Origin: Avoscillospira sp045589035
GTDB taxonomy: Bacteria; Bacillota; Clostridia; Oscillospirales; Oscillospiraceae
Length of the DNA: 30,039 bases
NCBI GenBank assembly: GCA_045589035.1
Contig: JAZNFJ010000133.1
Location: 1-30,039, forward strand
Direction: 5' to 3'
The notes beneath the pieces are model-generated. The model made no database searches. It saw nothing but the letters and a program-made list of their open reading frames with translations, and was not told where the DNA came from. Shown here piece after piece: positions 1 to 7,508 of this stretch; position 1 is the first letter of the stretch, and the number at the start of each line of letters is the position of its first letter. A program made the translations under genes and the position numbers.

Positions 1-930
1 TGCCCGCTGGGGATCCTGTGTCAGCATCAGCTCCGTGGCCAATTCCACCTGACCCATTCTGCCGGCGGCATTGATTCGGGGGGCTAATGTATAGCCAATG
101 GAAATGGCAGTCATTTCCTTCCCGTCACAGCCGCATTCTTCTGCCAGGGCTGCCACACCGGGTCTGGGTGTTTCGTTGAGGGCTTTCAATCCCCGGACCA
201 CAAAGGCTCTGTTTTCGCCCACCAGGGGCATCACATCCGCCACTGTGCCAAGGCACAGAAGATCGCTGAAGCGATCCAGTATCACCTGCTGATCGCCCAG
301 AACAGCAGCCGCCAGCTTGAAGGCCACACCCACACCTGCCAGATTGCGGTGGGGATAGGTATCGTCCTTCCGATGGGGGTCCACCACGGCCACAGCCTCC
401 GGCAGATCATCCTTGCACTCGTGGTGGTCGGTGATGATCAGATCCACACCGATTTCCTTACAGAACAGGGCTTCTGCATCAGCAGTGATGCCACAGTCCA
501 CAGTGATAATCAGACGGACTCCCTGCTCCTGCAGACGGCGAATGGCATCGGCATTCAAGCCGTAGCCTTCCTCAATTCGACCGGGTATGTAATGGGTCAC
601 ACGGCTTCCCTGACTGCGGAGAAACTCCGTCAGAAGGCAGGTAGCGGTGATGCCATCCACATCGTAGTCACCAAAGACAGCAATGTGCTCTCCGCTGTTG
701 AGGGCGCGTCTGATCCGCGCCACCGCCTTGTCCATGTCCTTCATCAGCATGGGATCAAGGAGGGTGGTTCCGGCAGACAGGAAATCTCTGGCCACTTCCG
801 GGTCATCATAGCCTCGGCTGACCAGAACTCTGGCCGTCAGCGGGGAGAACCCGGCAGCTTCCAATCTCTCTACTTTATTCTGTTCTACTTTCGTTATGTT
901 CCAGCTTCCATACTTCACGGCAAATTCCAT
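1..930 (-). CDS. recJ: Single-stranded-DNA-specific exonuclease RecJ (5' part, cut by window edge)
   Basis: RecJ degrades single-stranded DNA 5'->3' in recombination and mismatch repair. The 310 residues visible begin MEFAVKYGSWN and carry the DHH-phosphoesterase signatures: DYDVDG at about residues 88-93, a DCG at about 145, DHHE at about 168-171, and further on the APRINAAGRMG motif typical of RecJ. These Asp/His residues bind the catalytic metal ions in the family. The C-terminal part, including the OB-fold, lies beyond base 1. The start at 930 gives the expected N terminus, but no strong Shine-Dalgarno site is visible before it. A good promoter (TTGCAC, 17 bp, TATAAT) sits just upstream, so this is probably the first gene of its transcript. 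Identification is secure from the motifs. Confidence 0.95.
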   Translation of the reverse strand, partial: MEFAVKYGSWNITKVEQNKVERLEAAGFSPLTARVLVSRGYDDPEVARDFLSAGTTLLDPMLMKDMDKAVARIRRALNSGEHIAVFGDYDVDGITATCLLTEFLRSQGSRVTHYIPGRIEEGYGLNADAIRRLQEQGVRLIITVDCGITADAEALFCKEIGVDLIITDHHECKDDLPEAVAVVDPHRKDDTYPHRNLAGVGVAFKLAAAVLGDQQVILDRFSDLLCLGTVADVMPLVGENRAFVVRGLKALNETPRPGVAALAEECGCDGKEMTAISIGYTLAPRINAAGRMGQVELATELMLTQDPQRA

Positions 931-954
931 CCATTATAATTTCATTTTCAGGAT

Positions 955-983
955 ATTATATCATTCTTTCGGCTTCAGTGCAA
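955..983 (-). promoter_or_regulatory. Promoter for recJ
   Basis: Read on the minus strand: -35 TTGCAC at 983-978, a 17-bp spacer and a perfect -10 TATAAT at 960-955. Initiation would fall about 18 bases before the recJ ATG at 930, giving a short leader. It is a sigma-A type promoter by consensus match; no operator is obvious. Confidence 0.75.
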
Positions 984-1031
984 TGATTTCATGCAGATGG
1001 TCATTATTTTCTGTATGCAAACATCAAATTT

Positions 1032-1042
1032 TGTGATAAAAT
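1032..1042 (+). promoter_or_regulatory. Extended -10 promoter for the phosphatase gene
   Basis: TGATAAAAT at 1034-1042 is an extended -10 (TGn directly before TAAAAT, five of six consensus bases). The -35 region about 17 bp upstream is poor, which extended -10 promoters tolerate. Transcription would start near 1049. That lies downstream of the ATG at 1041 and so argues for the GTG start at 1071. Confidence 0.5.
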
Positions 1043-1070
1043 GCAGAAAAGAGATTTTGGGAGTGATCAT

Positions 1071-1805
1071 GTGCAGTATCAGAAGCATCTGCCAGTGCCC
1101 GGACTGCTGAATTGCAGAGATCTGGGCGGCTTTCCCGCCAAAAACGGTACCACTCGGTACGGTGTGTTCCTTCGCAGCGAAGCACCCTGCGATCTGGGTC
1201 CTGAAGCCGTTGCGTTTTTGCGGGAATACGGGCTGACGACCACCTTTGACCTGCGGGGTGAACCGGAGATTCAATGGCGGCCCAGTGCATTGGCACAGGA
1301 ATTTGACTACCGGCTGCTGTCCCTCAGCGGCGGCGCTGAAACCTTCGAGAAAAAGAACCTGCCAGAAGGCGAATTTTCCTGGGACAAGGTCTACATCAAG
1401 CGGGCAATCGCCCACCGGGACTGGATCTGCCGCAGCATCACCGCGCTGACGGAAGCACCGGGCTGTTCTTTGTTCCACTGTACCACCGGCAAGGACCGCA
1501 CCGGCATTCTCACCTGCTGTCTGCTGGGCGCTGTGGGTGTCAGCAAAGAAGATATTGCTGCCGACTACTGCGTCAGCGAGGTCTACCTGCAGCCCATGTT
1601 CGATGCCATGCGATCCGGCAGGCTGACCATCCGCAAAGAGCCCAGTCATTTTGAAGAATATGTGTTCCATACCCCCTACACCGCCATGATGAAATTCTAC
1701 GAATTTTTCCAGCAGGAGTTCGGTTCTGTCCGAAACTATCTGCTGGACATCGGTGTGACGGAGGATACCCTTCAAAAACTGGAAGATAAACTTGTCGAAA
1801 GATAA
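1071..1805 (+). CDS. Tyrosine-protein phosphatase-like protein (atypical dual-specificity / Y_phosphatase3 family)
   Basis: The protein has 244 residues from the chosen GTG start. It shows the family N-terminal pattern LLNCRDLGG, then RSEAP, then FDLRGEPE, and the cysteine phosphatase P-loop HCTTGKDRTGI, which matches HCxxGxxR(T/S) with the catalytic Cys and Arg. These enzymes hydrolyse phosphotyrosine or related phosphomonoesters in the cytoplasm; some relatives act on phosphoinositides, so the substrate is unknown. An in-frame ATG lies at 1041, but it overlaps the likely promoter and lacks a ribosome site, whereas GGAG at 1059-1062 is well spaced for GTG 1071. The gene is monocistronic, divergent from recJ and convergent with htrA, with a shared terminator after its stop. 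Confidence 0.85.
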   Translation: MQYQKHLPVPGLLNCRDLGGFPAKNGTTRYGVFLRSEAPCDLGPEAVAFLREYGLTTTFDLRGEPEIQWRPSALAQEFDYRLLSLSGGAETFEKKNLPEGEFSWDKVYIKRAIAHRDWICRSITALTEAPGCSLFHCTTGKDRTGILTCCLLGAVGVSKEDIAADYCVSEVYLQPMFDAMRSGRLTIRKEPSHFEEYVFHTPYTAMMKFYEFFQQEFGSVRNYLLDIGVTEDTLQKLEDKLVER

Positions 1806-1836
1806 AAAGTCACGCACATTGTGCGTGACTTTTTTT
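1804..1836. terminator. Bidirectional intrinsic terminator
   Basis: A perfect 14-bp stem (1804-1817 with 1821-1834) has a 3-base loop and A/T runs on both flanks. On either strand the GC-rich stem is followed by a U-tract, so it can end both the phosphatase transcript and the opposing htrA operon. Confidence 0.9.
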
Positions 1837-3070
1837 AATAAATATCCGGGCTGACCTGATCCATCAGAACCACATCCACATGATAATAAGCACCGTTCCG
1901 ATAGACCGTCAGCTGCACCTGATCACCGGCAGAAAGATCTGCCTTCAGCTGCACCAGACCTTCCAGAGAGGCAACCGCTTCCCCATTAAAGGCAACAATG
2001 GCATCATCCACCCGCAGTCCCTTTTCGTAGGCATCGGATTCTTCCAGAACATCCGTCACAATGATGCCGCCGGGCATACGGTAGAACAGTTGCGCGCGCA
2101 GGTCCAGCACCTGCCCCCGGATACCGATGGCCGGTCTGCCGGACACATAGCCCTGGGCGATCAGTTCATCCACAATGGGCTTGGCTGCGGCAACGGGAAT
2201 GGCAAAGCCCAGACCCTCTACGGTGGAAGACGCAAGGGAATAATTGCTCATCTTCATGGTATTGATGCCGATAACCTGCCCGTAGCAGTTGATCAACGGG
2301 CCGCCGGAGTTGCCCGTATTCAGAGCCGCGTTGGTCTGAATGAGGGTCATTTTCCGCCCGGAGAGGTTCAAGTCCCGATTGATGGCGGAAACGATACCGT
2401 CAGTCATAGTGCCACGCAGTTCCGCGCCCAGCGGATCGCCAATGGCAACCACCGCATCGCCTACCCGCAGGGCATCGCTGTCGCCAAATTCTGCGGGAAT
2501 CAAATCCGAAGCCGGCACTTTCAGCACCGCCAGATCGGAGGTTTCATCACCGCCCACCAACTCTGCCGTATAGGTCACATCATTTTCCAGAAGGACGCGA
2601 ATTTGCATTGCATTATCAATGACATGATAATTGGTGATCACATAGCCGTCTTTGGACATGACAATGCCCGTACCGGTACTGCTGCCGCTGCGGAGGGTGC
2701 AGGAAATGGAAGCCACACTGGGGCTGACCTTTTCATAGATCTGCTGCAGGCTCAAGGCCTTATCATCTTCGGAAGGACGGTTCTCTACACTCTGTGCCGA
2801 GGGAGATACGATCAGTCCCTGTTCTCCCTGCTGCATTTCCGCCGCCACTTTTGGCTGCCCCGCTTCCAAAGCAGGTGCAGAATCCGGCTGGATCGCCATC
2901 ATATTTTCTTCCGCTTTTTCTTTCCGGGGAATGTTGATGACCCATGAAAGGATGCTGGACACCAGCACCAGAATCACCAGCACTGCCAGAAGCCCCGTCC
3001 GCTTTTTCTTCGGAGGCTGCTGGGGACAGTAATACTGTTCATAATCCCGATTGGGTTCATAATCGTGCAT
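1835..3070 (-). CDS. HtrA/DegP-like membrane-anchored serine protease with PDZ domain
   Basis: The 411-residue protein is an envelope quality-control protease. A short cytoplasmic N terminus (residues 1-24, ending in KKKR) precedes one membrane segment (about 26-47), a linker, a trypsin-like S1C domain and a C-terminal PDZ domain (about 310-400). The catalytic triad is visible as H149 (TNYHVID), D179 (TSDLAVLK) and S255 (NTGNSGGPL). The length is normal for the membrane-anchored Firmicutes HtrA group. I chose the ATG at 3070 because an AGAGG site lies 9 bases upstream; a GTG three codons earlier has no ribosome site. The sensor kinase stop lies 21 bases upstream, so the gene is the last of a RR-HK-htrA operon. 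This suggests that the two-component system controls the protease in response to envelope stress. Confidence 0.95.
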   Translation of the reverse strand: MHDYEPNRDYEQYYCPQQPPKKKRTGLLAVLVILVLVSSILSWVINIPRKEKAEENMMAIQPDSAPALEAGQPKVAAEMQQGEQGLIVSPSAQSVENRPSEDDKALSLQQIYEKVSPSVASISCTLRSGSSTGTGIVMSKDGYVITNYHVIDNAMQIRVLLENDVTYTAELVGGDETSDLAVLKVPASDLIPAEFGDSDALRVGDAVVAIGDPLGAELRGTMTDGIVSAINRDLNLSGRKMTLIQTNAALNTGNSGGPLINCYGQVIGINTMKMSNYSLASSTVEGLGFAIPVAAAKPIVDELIAQGYVSGRPAIGIRGQVLDLRAQLFYRMPGGIIVTDVLEESDAYEKGLRVDDAIVAFNGEAVASLEGLVQLKADLSAGDQVQLTVYRNGAYYHVDVVLMDQVSPDIY

Positions 3071-3091
3071 CTGCAACACCTCTTTTCACGG

Positions 3092-4525
3092 TTATCGCAC
3101 CAAAGGCAAGGTAAATACAAAAGTCGTCACACCTTCGGAACTGGCAACGGAAATATCCTCGCCGTGGCTGTTCAGAATGGTTTTGACAATATAAAGTCCG
3201 AGGCCCACACCCTCCCGGTCCGCAGACCGGCTCTTGTCCGTCTTGTGGAAGCGGTCAAAGAGCAGGGGCAGTTCCTCCGCAGGAATGGTGGTGCCTGTGT
3301 TCTGGACGGTGACTTTTGCCTTGCCGCCCTCCATAGCCAGCCAGATACTCAGTCTGCCCCCATCGGGACAGAATTTCACCGCATTGTCTGTCAGATTATA
3401 CAGCACCTGGGTGATGCTGTCCTGATCGGCTCTGACCCAGACACTCCGGTCCGGCAGCCGTACATCCATGAAAAGTCCCTTGGCATTGACTCTCCGTTCA
3501 AAGGAGATCAGCACCTGACCAATGGCTTCGCAGAGATCAAACCGCCGCTTTTGTTCCTCGGTAATGCCCCGGGCCTGCAATCTGGAAATTTCCAGCATAT
3601 TCCGCACCAGCCGGGACAGGCGGCGGACTTCGTCGGAAACCAACTGCATATAATGCCCATGCCGCTGCTGCGGAATGGTGCCGTCCAGCATGCCATCCAG
3701 GAAGCCGGAAATGGTAGTCATGGGCGTCCGCAGTTCATGGCTCACATTTGCCACAAACTCCTGCCGCTGCCGCTCTGATTGGGACAGACTTTCCGCCATG
3801 GTATTGAAGGCCATGGCCAGTTCGTCCACTTCCACGGTGTTTTTACCGCCCAAAGGCACCCGGGTATCCAGTTCCCCGTGGCCGAACCGTACAGCGGCTT
3901 TGGTCACCTGCTGAATGGAGCCGGACTGTCTGCGGCTGAGGATGTAACTGGCGACCATCGCCACCGTCAGCACCACCACAGACACATACAAGAATAAAAC
4001 GCTGGACTGCATGACCACGCCGCCGATCTGTTTCCGGGATGCTGCAACGATCAGCACACCGATAAGGTCATCAGAATCCGAAGAGCGGATGGCCATGCCC
4101 TCCATATAATGTTCCTGTTCATAAATATCAGCAATATTGCCTTCCCAGAACAGTTCCCCTTCTTCCACGATCTGCGCTATCTTCTCGGCATCCACAGACT
4201 TTCCCTTGTGGACACAGCCAATCTGCTGACAGGCACAGACGAAGATTTCCCCATTCTCATTGCAGATCATGGCATCGGTTCCCGCCACCTGCGCCGCAGA
4301 GGAAAAGGCAATATGAAAATCGCCCCATTGGGCATCCAGATCGCCTGTTTCATCGTAAGCCAGTGCCAGATTTGCCAGGGTTTCCGCATTGTTGCGAAGA
4401 CTCTGCTGCTTTTCATCCACCAGATAATTCTTCAGCAAAATCCGGAAGGAAATACCCAAAAGCAGCAGGCACAGGAAAATCACCGCAGCAAACAGGGCAA
4501 AAAGCCTGCTGAATGTGGTTTTCAT
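3092..4525 (-). CDS. Sensor histidine kinase (HAMP-HisKA-HATPase)
   Basis: The 477-residue membrane kinase has TM1 at about residues 7-31, an extracytoplasmic sensor domain (about 32-172), TM2 (about 174-196), a HAMP linker (about 198-252), and HisKA with phospho-accepting H263 in VSHELRTPM. The ATPase follows, with N-box YNLTDNAVK (377/381) and G-box EGVGLGLYIV (438-447). The sensor domain contains four clustered cysteines (C88, C97, C99, C104), unusual for an exported domain. The ATG at 4525 has GAGGTG 8 bases upstream. A GTG at 4531 overlaps the regulator stop (GTGA) but sits too close to that site. Either way the gene is translationally coupled to the response regulator. It probably phosphorylates that regulator; the stimulus is unknown. 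Confidence 0.93.
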   Translation of the reverse strand: MKTTFSRLFALFAAVIFLCLLLLGISFRILLKNYLVDEKQQSLRNNAETLANLALAYDETGDLDAQWGDFHIAFSSAAQVAGTDAMICNENGEIFVCACQQIGCVHKGKSVDAEKIAQIVEEGELFWEGNIADIYEQEHYMEGMAIRSSDSDDLIGVLIVAASRKQIGGVVMQSSVLFLYVSVVVLTVAMVASYILSRRQSGSIQQVTKAAVRFGHGELDTRVPLGGKNTVEVDELAMAFNTMAESLSQSERQRQEFVANVSHELRTPMTTISGFLDGMLDGTIPQQRHGHYMQLVSDEVRRLSRLVRNMLEISRLQARGITEEQKRRFDLCEAIGQVLISFERRVNAKGLFMDVRLPDRSVWVRADQDSITQVLYNLTDNAVKFCPDGGRLSIWLAMEGGKAKVTVQNTGTTIPAEELPLLFDRFHKTDKSRSADREGVGLGLYIVKTILNSHGEDISVASSEGVTTFVFTLPLVR

Positions 4526-4527
4526 GG

Positions 4528-5214
4528 TCACAGCACCTCGAATTTATAGCCTACACCCCAGACGGTCTTCAAAGACCACTGCTCAGATACACCTTCCAGC
4601 TTTTCTCTCAGACGCTTGATGTGTACATCCACCGTGCGGCTGTCTCCAAAATAATCAAAGCCCCATACCTCGTCCAACAGCTGATTGCGGGTATAGACCC
4701 GGTTGGGCGAAGATGCCAGATGGAACAGCAGTTCCATCTCCTTGGGGGGCGTATCCACCTTTTTTCCGTCTACGATCAGTTCAAAGGCATCCAGGTCGAT
4801 GACCAGTTTGTCAAATTCCAGCCGTCTGCCATTGTTCTTTTCCTCTTCGGAACTGCCGCGGCGGAGAACTGCCTCCACACGGGCCAGGACTTCCTTCATT
4901 TCAAAGGGCTTGGTGATATAGTCATCGGCACCCATCTTCAGTCCGGAGACCTTGTCGTTCAATTCCCCCTTGGCGGTGAGCATGATCACAGGCGCCGAAG
5001 ATTCCTTCCGGATGGTCTGCAGCACACCCCAGCCATCCATCACCGGCAGCATGATATCCAGCAGCACCAGATCTGGCTGCACCTTGCGGAACATCTCCAC
5101 ACCGGCGCCGCCATCGTCGGCAATGGCTGTCACATAGCCTTCTTTTTCCAGATACAGCCGAAGCAAATCCGCAATGTTGCGGTCGTCTTCCACGATCAGC
5201 ACAGTTTTTGCCAT
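4528..5214 (-). CDS. OmpR/PhoB-family response regulator
   Basis: The 228 residues comprise a receiver domain (about 1-118) with acidic pocket E9/D10/D11, phospho-acceptor D53 (LLDIMLP), T80 and K102 (TKPF), followed by an OmpR-type winged helix (about 130-226) with the recognition-helix region SRTVDVHIKRLREKL. The open frame extends 31 codons further upstream, but AGGAGG at 5222-5227 sits 7 bases before the ATG at 5214, where the canonical MAKTVLIVEDD begins. It is the first gene of the operon with the kinase and htrA. Two direct TGTGAAC repeats 22 bp apart lie upstream (5321-5349), the spacing expected of a tandem OmpR-family site, so autoregulation is plausible. Confidence 0.95.
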   Translation of the reverse strand: MAKTVLIVEDDRNIADLLRLYLEKEGYVTAIADDGGAGVEMFRKVQPDLVLLDIMLPVMDGWGVLQTIRKESSAPVIMLTAKGELNDKVSGLKMGADDYITKPFEMKEVLARVEAVLRRGSSEEEKNNGRRLEFDKLVIDLDAFELIVDGKKVDTPPKEMELLFHLASSPNRVYTRNQLLDEVWGFDYFGDSRTVDVHIKRLREKLEGVSEQWSLKTVWGVGYKFEVL

Positions 5215-5320
5215 GGTTCTCCCTCCTGTGTGTTTCTCTTTTTCTTCATTATACTTCAAAATTGCCGCTTTCGGTGAATTTTTTGTAAAAACTGTCCCTT
5301 CGGTCAAATTTTCAATTGTT

Positions 5321-5349
5321 GTTCACAATCTTTTTTCTGTTCGTTCACA
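5321..5349 (-). promoter_or_regulatory. Tandem direct repeats, candidate response-regulator box
   Basis: TGTGAAC occurs twice on the minus strand with a start-to-start distance of 22 bp (two helical turns), about 70-100 bp upstream of the regulator's -10. OmpR-family dimers bind direct half-sites with 10-11 or 22 bp periodicity. The link to this operon's own regulator is inference. Confidence 0.4.
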
Positions 5350-5480
5350 CTTTCGCGGTCTTTTTGCGGTATGCTGATACCGTAAAGAACCCCTCGTTCT
5401 TTCTCCTCTCTCTCTTCTTTCTGGAAAGACCTGCTGCATCTGCCGCAGGTCTTTCGTCATGCTATCGTTATTCTTTTTAT

Positions 5481-5508
5481 TGTACATCGAAACAAATCCA
5501 TGTATAAT
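5481..5508 (+). promoter_or_regulatory. Promoter for moaACB
   Basis: A -35-like TGTACA (5481-5486), a 16-bp spacer and a perfect -10 TATAAT (5503-5508) are present. The start site near 5515 gives a leader of about 27 bases before moaA, too short to hold a molybdenum-cofactor riboswitch. Confidence 0.65.
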
Positions 5509-5541
5509 AGAAATAAGACCAACGGAAAGAAGGTGACCTCC

Positions 5542-6495
5542 ATGACCGATGATCTGGGACGGCAGATCCACTATATGCGAATTTCCGTGACAGAACTGTG
5601 CAATCTCCGCTGCCGGTACTGCATGCCGGAAGACGGTGTCTGCAAAAAAGACCATAAGGATATGCTCACGGAAGAAGAACTGGAAACAGCTGTCCGGGCA
5701 GCCGCATCTCTGGGTATCGACAAAGTCCGCATCACCGGCGGAGAACCGCTGGTGAAAAAGAATATTGTTTCCATCTGTCAGAAGGTCGCTGCGGTGGAGG
5801 GTATCAAAGAAGTCTGCCTGACCACCAATGGCATCCTGCTGCCGCAGCTGGCAAAGCCTTTGAAGGAAGCCGGTGTCAGCCGTCTGAACCTGAGTCTGGA
5901 CACCCTTGACCCGGAAAAATACCACTACATGACCCGCTGGGGAAACCTTTCTGATTTTCAGAAAGGTCTGGATGCCGCCTTGGATGCCGGTTTCCGGAAA
6001 ATCAAGATCAACACCGTCCTCATCGGCGGTTTCAATGACGATGAGATCGTGCCCTTGGCACAGCTGACCCGTCAGTATCCCGTGGATGTGCGGTTTATTG
6101 AGCTGATGCCCATGTATGACAGCGGCGATTTCGGTCCCGATGCCTTCCTCCCCCAGCAAGCGGTGCTGGATGCCCTGCCGGAACTGACACCCATGGAGGG
6201 CGACGGCGGTGTGGCAAGACTGTACCGGCTGCCGGAAAGCCAAGGCAATATCGGACTCATCAGTTCCATCACCCGCCATTTCTGCACCTCCTGCAGCCGC
6301 ATCCGTCTGACGGCTGACGGAAAGCTGAAGCCCTGCCTCCACCGGGAAGCAGAGCGATCCATCAAGGGCAAATCCTATGAAGAAATGGTGGAGATCATGA
6401 CTCAGGTCATCCGCCAAAAGCCGGAGTGGCACGGGCAGCTGGATGCCAGCCACCGCAGCCATGCCGGGCGGAATATGAACGAGATTGGAGGTTGA
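5542..6495 (+). CDS. moaA: GTP 3',8-cyclase MoaA
   Basis: This radical SAM enzyme catalyses the first step of molybdopterin synthesis, converting GTP to 3',8-cyclo-7,8-dihydro-GTP. The 317 residues show the N-terminal cluster C20-x3-C24-x2-C27 (CNLRCRYC) for the SAM-binding 4Fe-4S, GGEP at about 66-69, the second cluster C248-x2-C251-x13-C265 (FCTSCSRIRLTADGKLKPC), and the family's C-terminal Gly-Gly tail (EIGG). I chose the ATG at 5542 because AAGGTG lies 6 bases upstream; upstream in-frame codons overlap the promoter. It is the first gene of a moaA-moaC-mogA/moaB operon, with moaC starting 4 bases after its stop. Confidence 0.97.
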   Translation: MTDDLGRQIHYMRISVTELCNLRCRYCMPEDGVCKKDHKDMLTEEELETAVRAAASLGIDKVRITGGEPLVKKNIVSICQKVAAVEGIKEVCLTTNGILLPQLAKPLKEAGVSRLNLSLDTLDPEKYHYMTRWGNLSDFQKGLDAALDAGFRKIKINTVLIGGFNDDEIVPLAQLTRQYPVDVRFIELMPMYDSGDFGPDAFLPQQAVLDALPELTPMEGDGGVARLYRLPESQGNIGLISSITRHFCTSCSRIRLTADGKLKPCLHREAERSIKGKSYEEMVEIMTQVIRQKPEWHGQLDASHRSHAGRNMNEIGG

Positions 6496-6499
6496 GGCG

Positions 6500-6979
6500 A
6501 TGGATTTCACCCACTTTGACGAAGAAGGCCGCGCCAAAATGGTCGATGTGAGCCAGAAGGACATTTCCTGCCGCACTGCAGAAGCTGCCGGCCGCGTATT
6601 GGTCAGCCGCAGCACCTTCGATCTGATCCGCAGCGGCGGCATGAAAAAGGGCGATGTGCTGACTGTGGCGCAGCTGGCAGGCATCATGGGTGCCAAACGC
6701 ACTTCCGACCTCATCCCCATGTGCCACCCCATTGCTATCGACGGTATCAAAGTCCGGCTGGAATTGGATGAAGAACGGCTTTCCGTGGAAATCTATGCTT
6801 CTGTCACCTGCACCGGACGCACCGGTGTGGAAATGGAGGCCCTGACTGCCGTATCCGCATCCGCTTTGACGGTCTACGATATGTGCAAAGCCGTCCAGAA
6901 GGACATGGTCATTACCGATATCCGGCTGATTTCCAAAACCGGTGGAAGCCACGGAGATTTCCAAAGGGAGGGACTGTGA
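6500..6979 (+). CDS. moaC: Cyclic pyranopterin monophosphate synthase MoaC
   Basis: MoaC acts with MoaA to form cyclic pyranopterin monophosphate. The protein has 159 residues, normal for the family, with conserved segments MVDVSQKD, KGDVLTVAQLAGIMGAKRT, the LIPMCHPI motif, GRTGVEMEAL and VYDMCKA. The catalytic Lys/His region (KxxD...CHP) is intact. GGAGG lies 8 bases before the ATG at 6500, partly inside the end of moaA. Its stop overlaps the next gene's ATG by one base (TGATG), so expression of the operon is coupled. Confidence 0.96.
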   Translation: MDFTHFDEEGRAKMVDVSQKDISCRTAEAAGRVLVSRSTFDLIRSGGMKKGDVLTVAQLAGIMGAKRTSDLIPMCHPIAIDGIKVRLELDEERLSVEIYASVTCTGRTGVEMEALTAVSASALTVYDMCKAVQKDMVITDIRLISKTGGSHGDFQREGL

Positions 6980-7470
6980 TGTATCAAGCAGCTGTGATCA
7001 CCGTCAGCGATAAAGGTTTTCTGGGGCAGCGGCAGGACACCAGCGGACCTGCCCTTGTGCGGCTTTTGGAAGAGCGAGATTACGAGGTCGTCCACACGCA
7101 GATCGTACCCGATGACCATGATGCCATCCGGGATGCCCTACTGTTTTGTACCGATGAAAAGAAGATCACATTGATTCTCACCACCGGCGGCACCGGCTTC
7201 TCCCCCCGGGACATCACCCCGGAAGTAACCATGGAGATCGTGGAGCGGCCCACACCGGGCATTCCCGAAGCCATGCGGGCGGAAAGCATGAAGATCACCC
7301 CCAGAGGCTGCCTGTCCCGTTCCGCAGCAGGTATTCGCGGACGCAGTTTGATCATCAATCTCCCCGGCAGTGAAAAAGCCGCCAGAGAAAATATTCTTGC
7401 GGTCATCGATGCCGTGGGACACGGGTTGGAAATGCTCTGTTCCCAAGGCTCTGCCGACTGTGCAAAATAA
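6979..7470 (+). CDS. Molybdopterin adenylyltransferase (MogA/MoaB family)
   Basis: The 163-residue MoaB/MogA-fold protein activates molybdopterin by adenylylation before metal insertion. It contains the family signature TTGGTGFSPRDITPE (about residues 71-85), then EAMRAESM and a final PGSEKAARENI segment, all typical of this family. MogA and MoaB are close relatives, so the exact symbol is left open. The ATG at 6979 overlaps the moaC stop by one base, with AGGGAGG just upstream. No moaD, moeA or molybdate transporter is in view. Confidence 0.92.
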   Translation: MYQAAVITVSDKGFLGQRQDTSGPALVRLLEERDYEVVHTQIVPDDHDAIRDALLFCTDEKKITLILTTGGTGFSPRDITPEVTMEIVERPTPGIPEAMRAESMKITPRGCLSRSAAGIRGRSLIINLPGSEKAARENILAVIDAVGHGLEMLCSQGSADCAK

Positions 7471-7508
7471 AAAAATCACCGGAAAGCAATGCTTTCCGGT
7501 GATTTTTT
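7471..7508. terminator. Bidirectional intrinsic terminator
   Basis: A perfect 17-bp stem (7471-7487 with 7491-7507), a 3-base loop and terminal A/T runs are present. It lies between the converging moaACB operon and the minus-strand moaE-like gene, whose stop it overlaps, and can serve both directions. Confidence 0.92.

Larger units (their letters stand above)
5215..5541. promoter_or_regulatory. Divergent regulatory region between the RR-HK-htrA and moaACB operons
   Basis: This 327-bp stretch holds no convincing gene. From left to right: the AGGAGG site of the regulator; its probable minus-strand -10 TATAAT (5253-5248) with only a weak -35 (TTCACC, 19-bp spacer), suggesting activator dependence; direct repeats GTTCACA at 5321-5327 and 5343-5349; a 16-bp palindrome CGGTATGCTGATACCG at 5367-5382; an 11-bp inverted repeat (5424-5434 with 5445-5455) with no U-tract; and the moaA promoter. 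The palindrome could be an operator for the molybdenum cofactor operon, but I recognise no known consensus in it. Confidence 0.6.

Noticed and set aside
349..939. 196-codon plus-strand frame opposite recJ
   Set aside because: The minus strand encodes RecJ with all DHH motifs across this stretch; the plus frame is a shadow.
1041..1070. ATG at 1041 as the start of the phosphatase
   Set aside because: It overlaps a likely extended -10 and lacks a ribosome site; the in-frame GTG at 1071 fits better.
5515..5541. Molybdenum-cofactor riboswitch upstream of moaA
   Set aside because: The leader from the predicted start site to the ATG is only about 27 bases, too short for that RNA.
5323..6750. 475-codon minus-strand frame opposite moaA
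   Set aside because: moaA on the plus strand has intact catalytic motifs, promoter and ribosome site; the opposite frame shows no recognisable domain.
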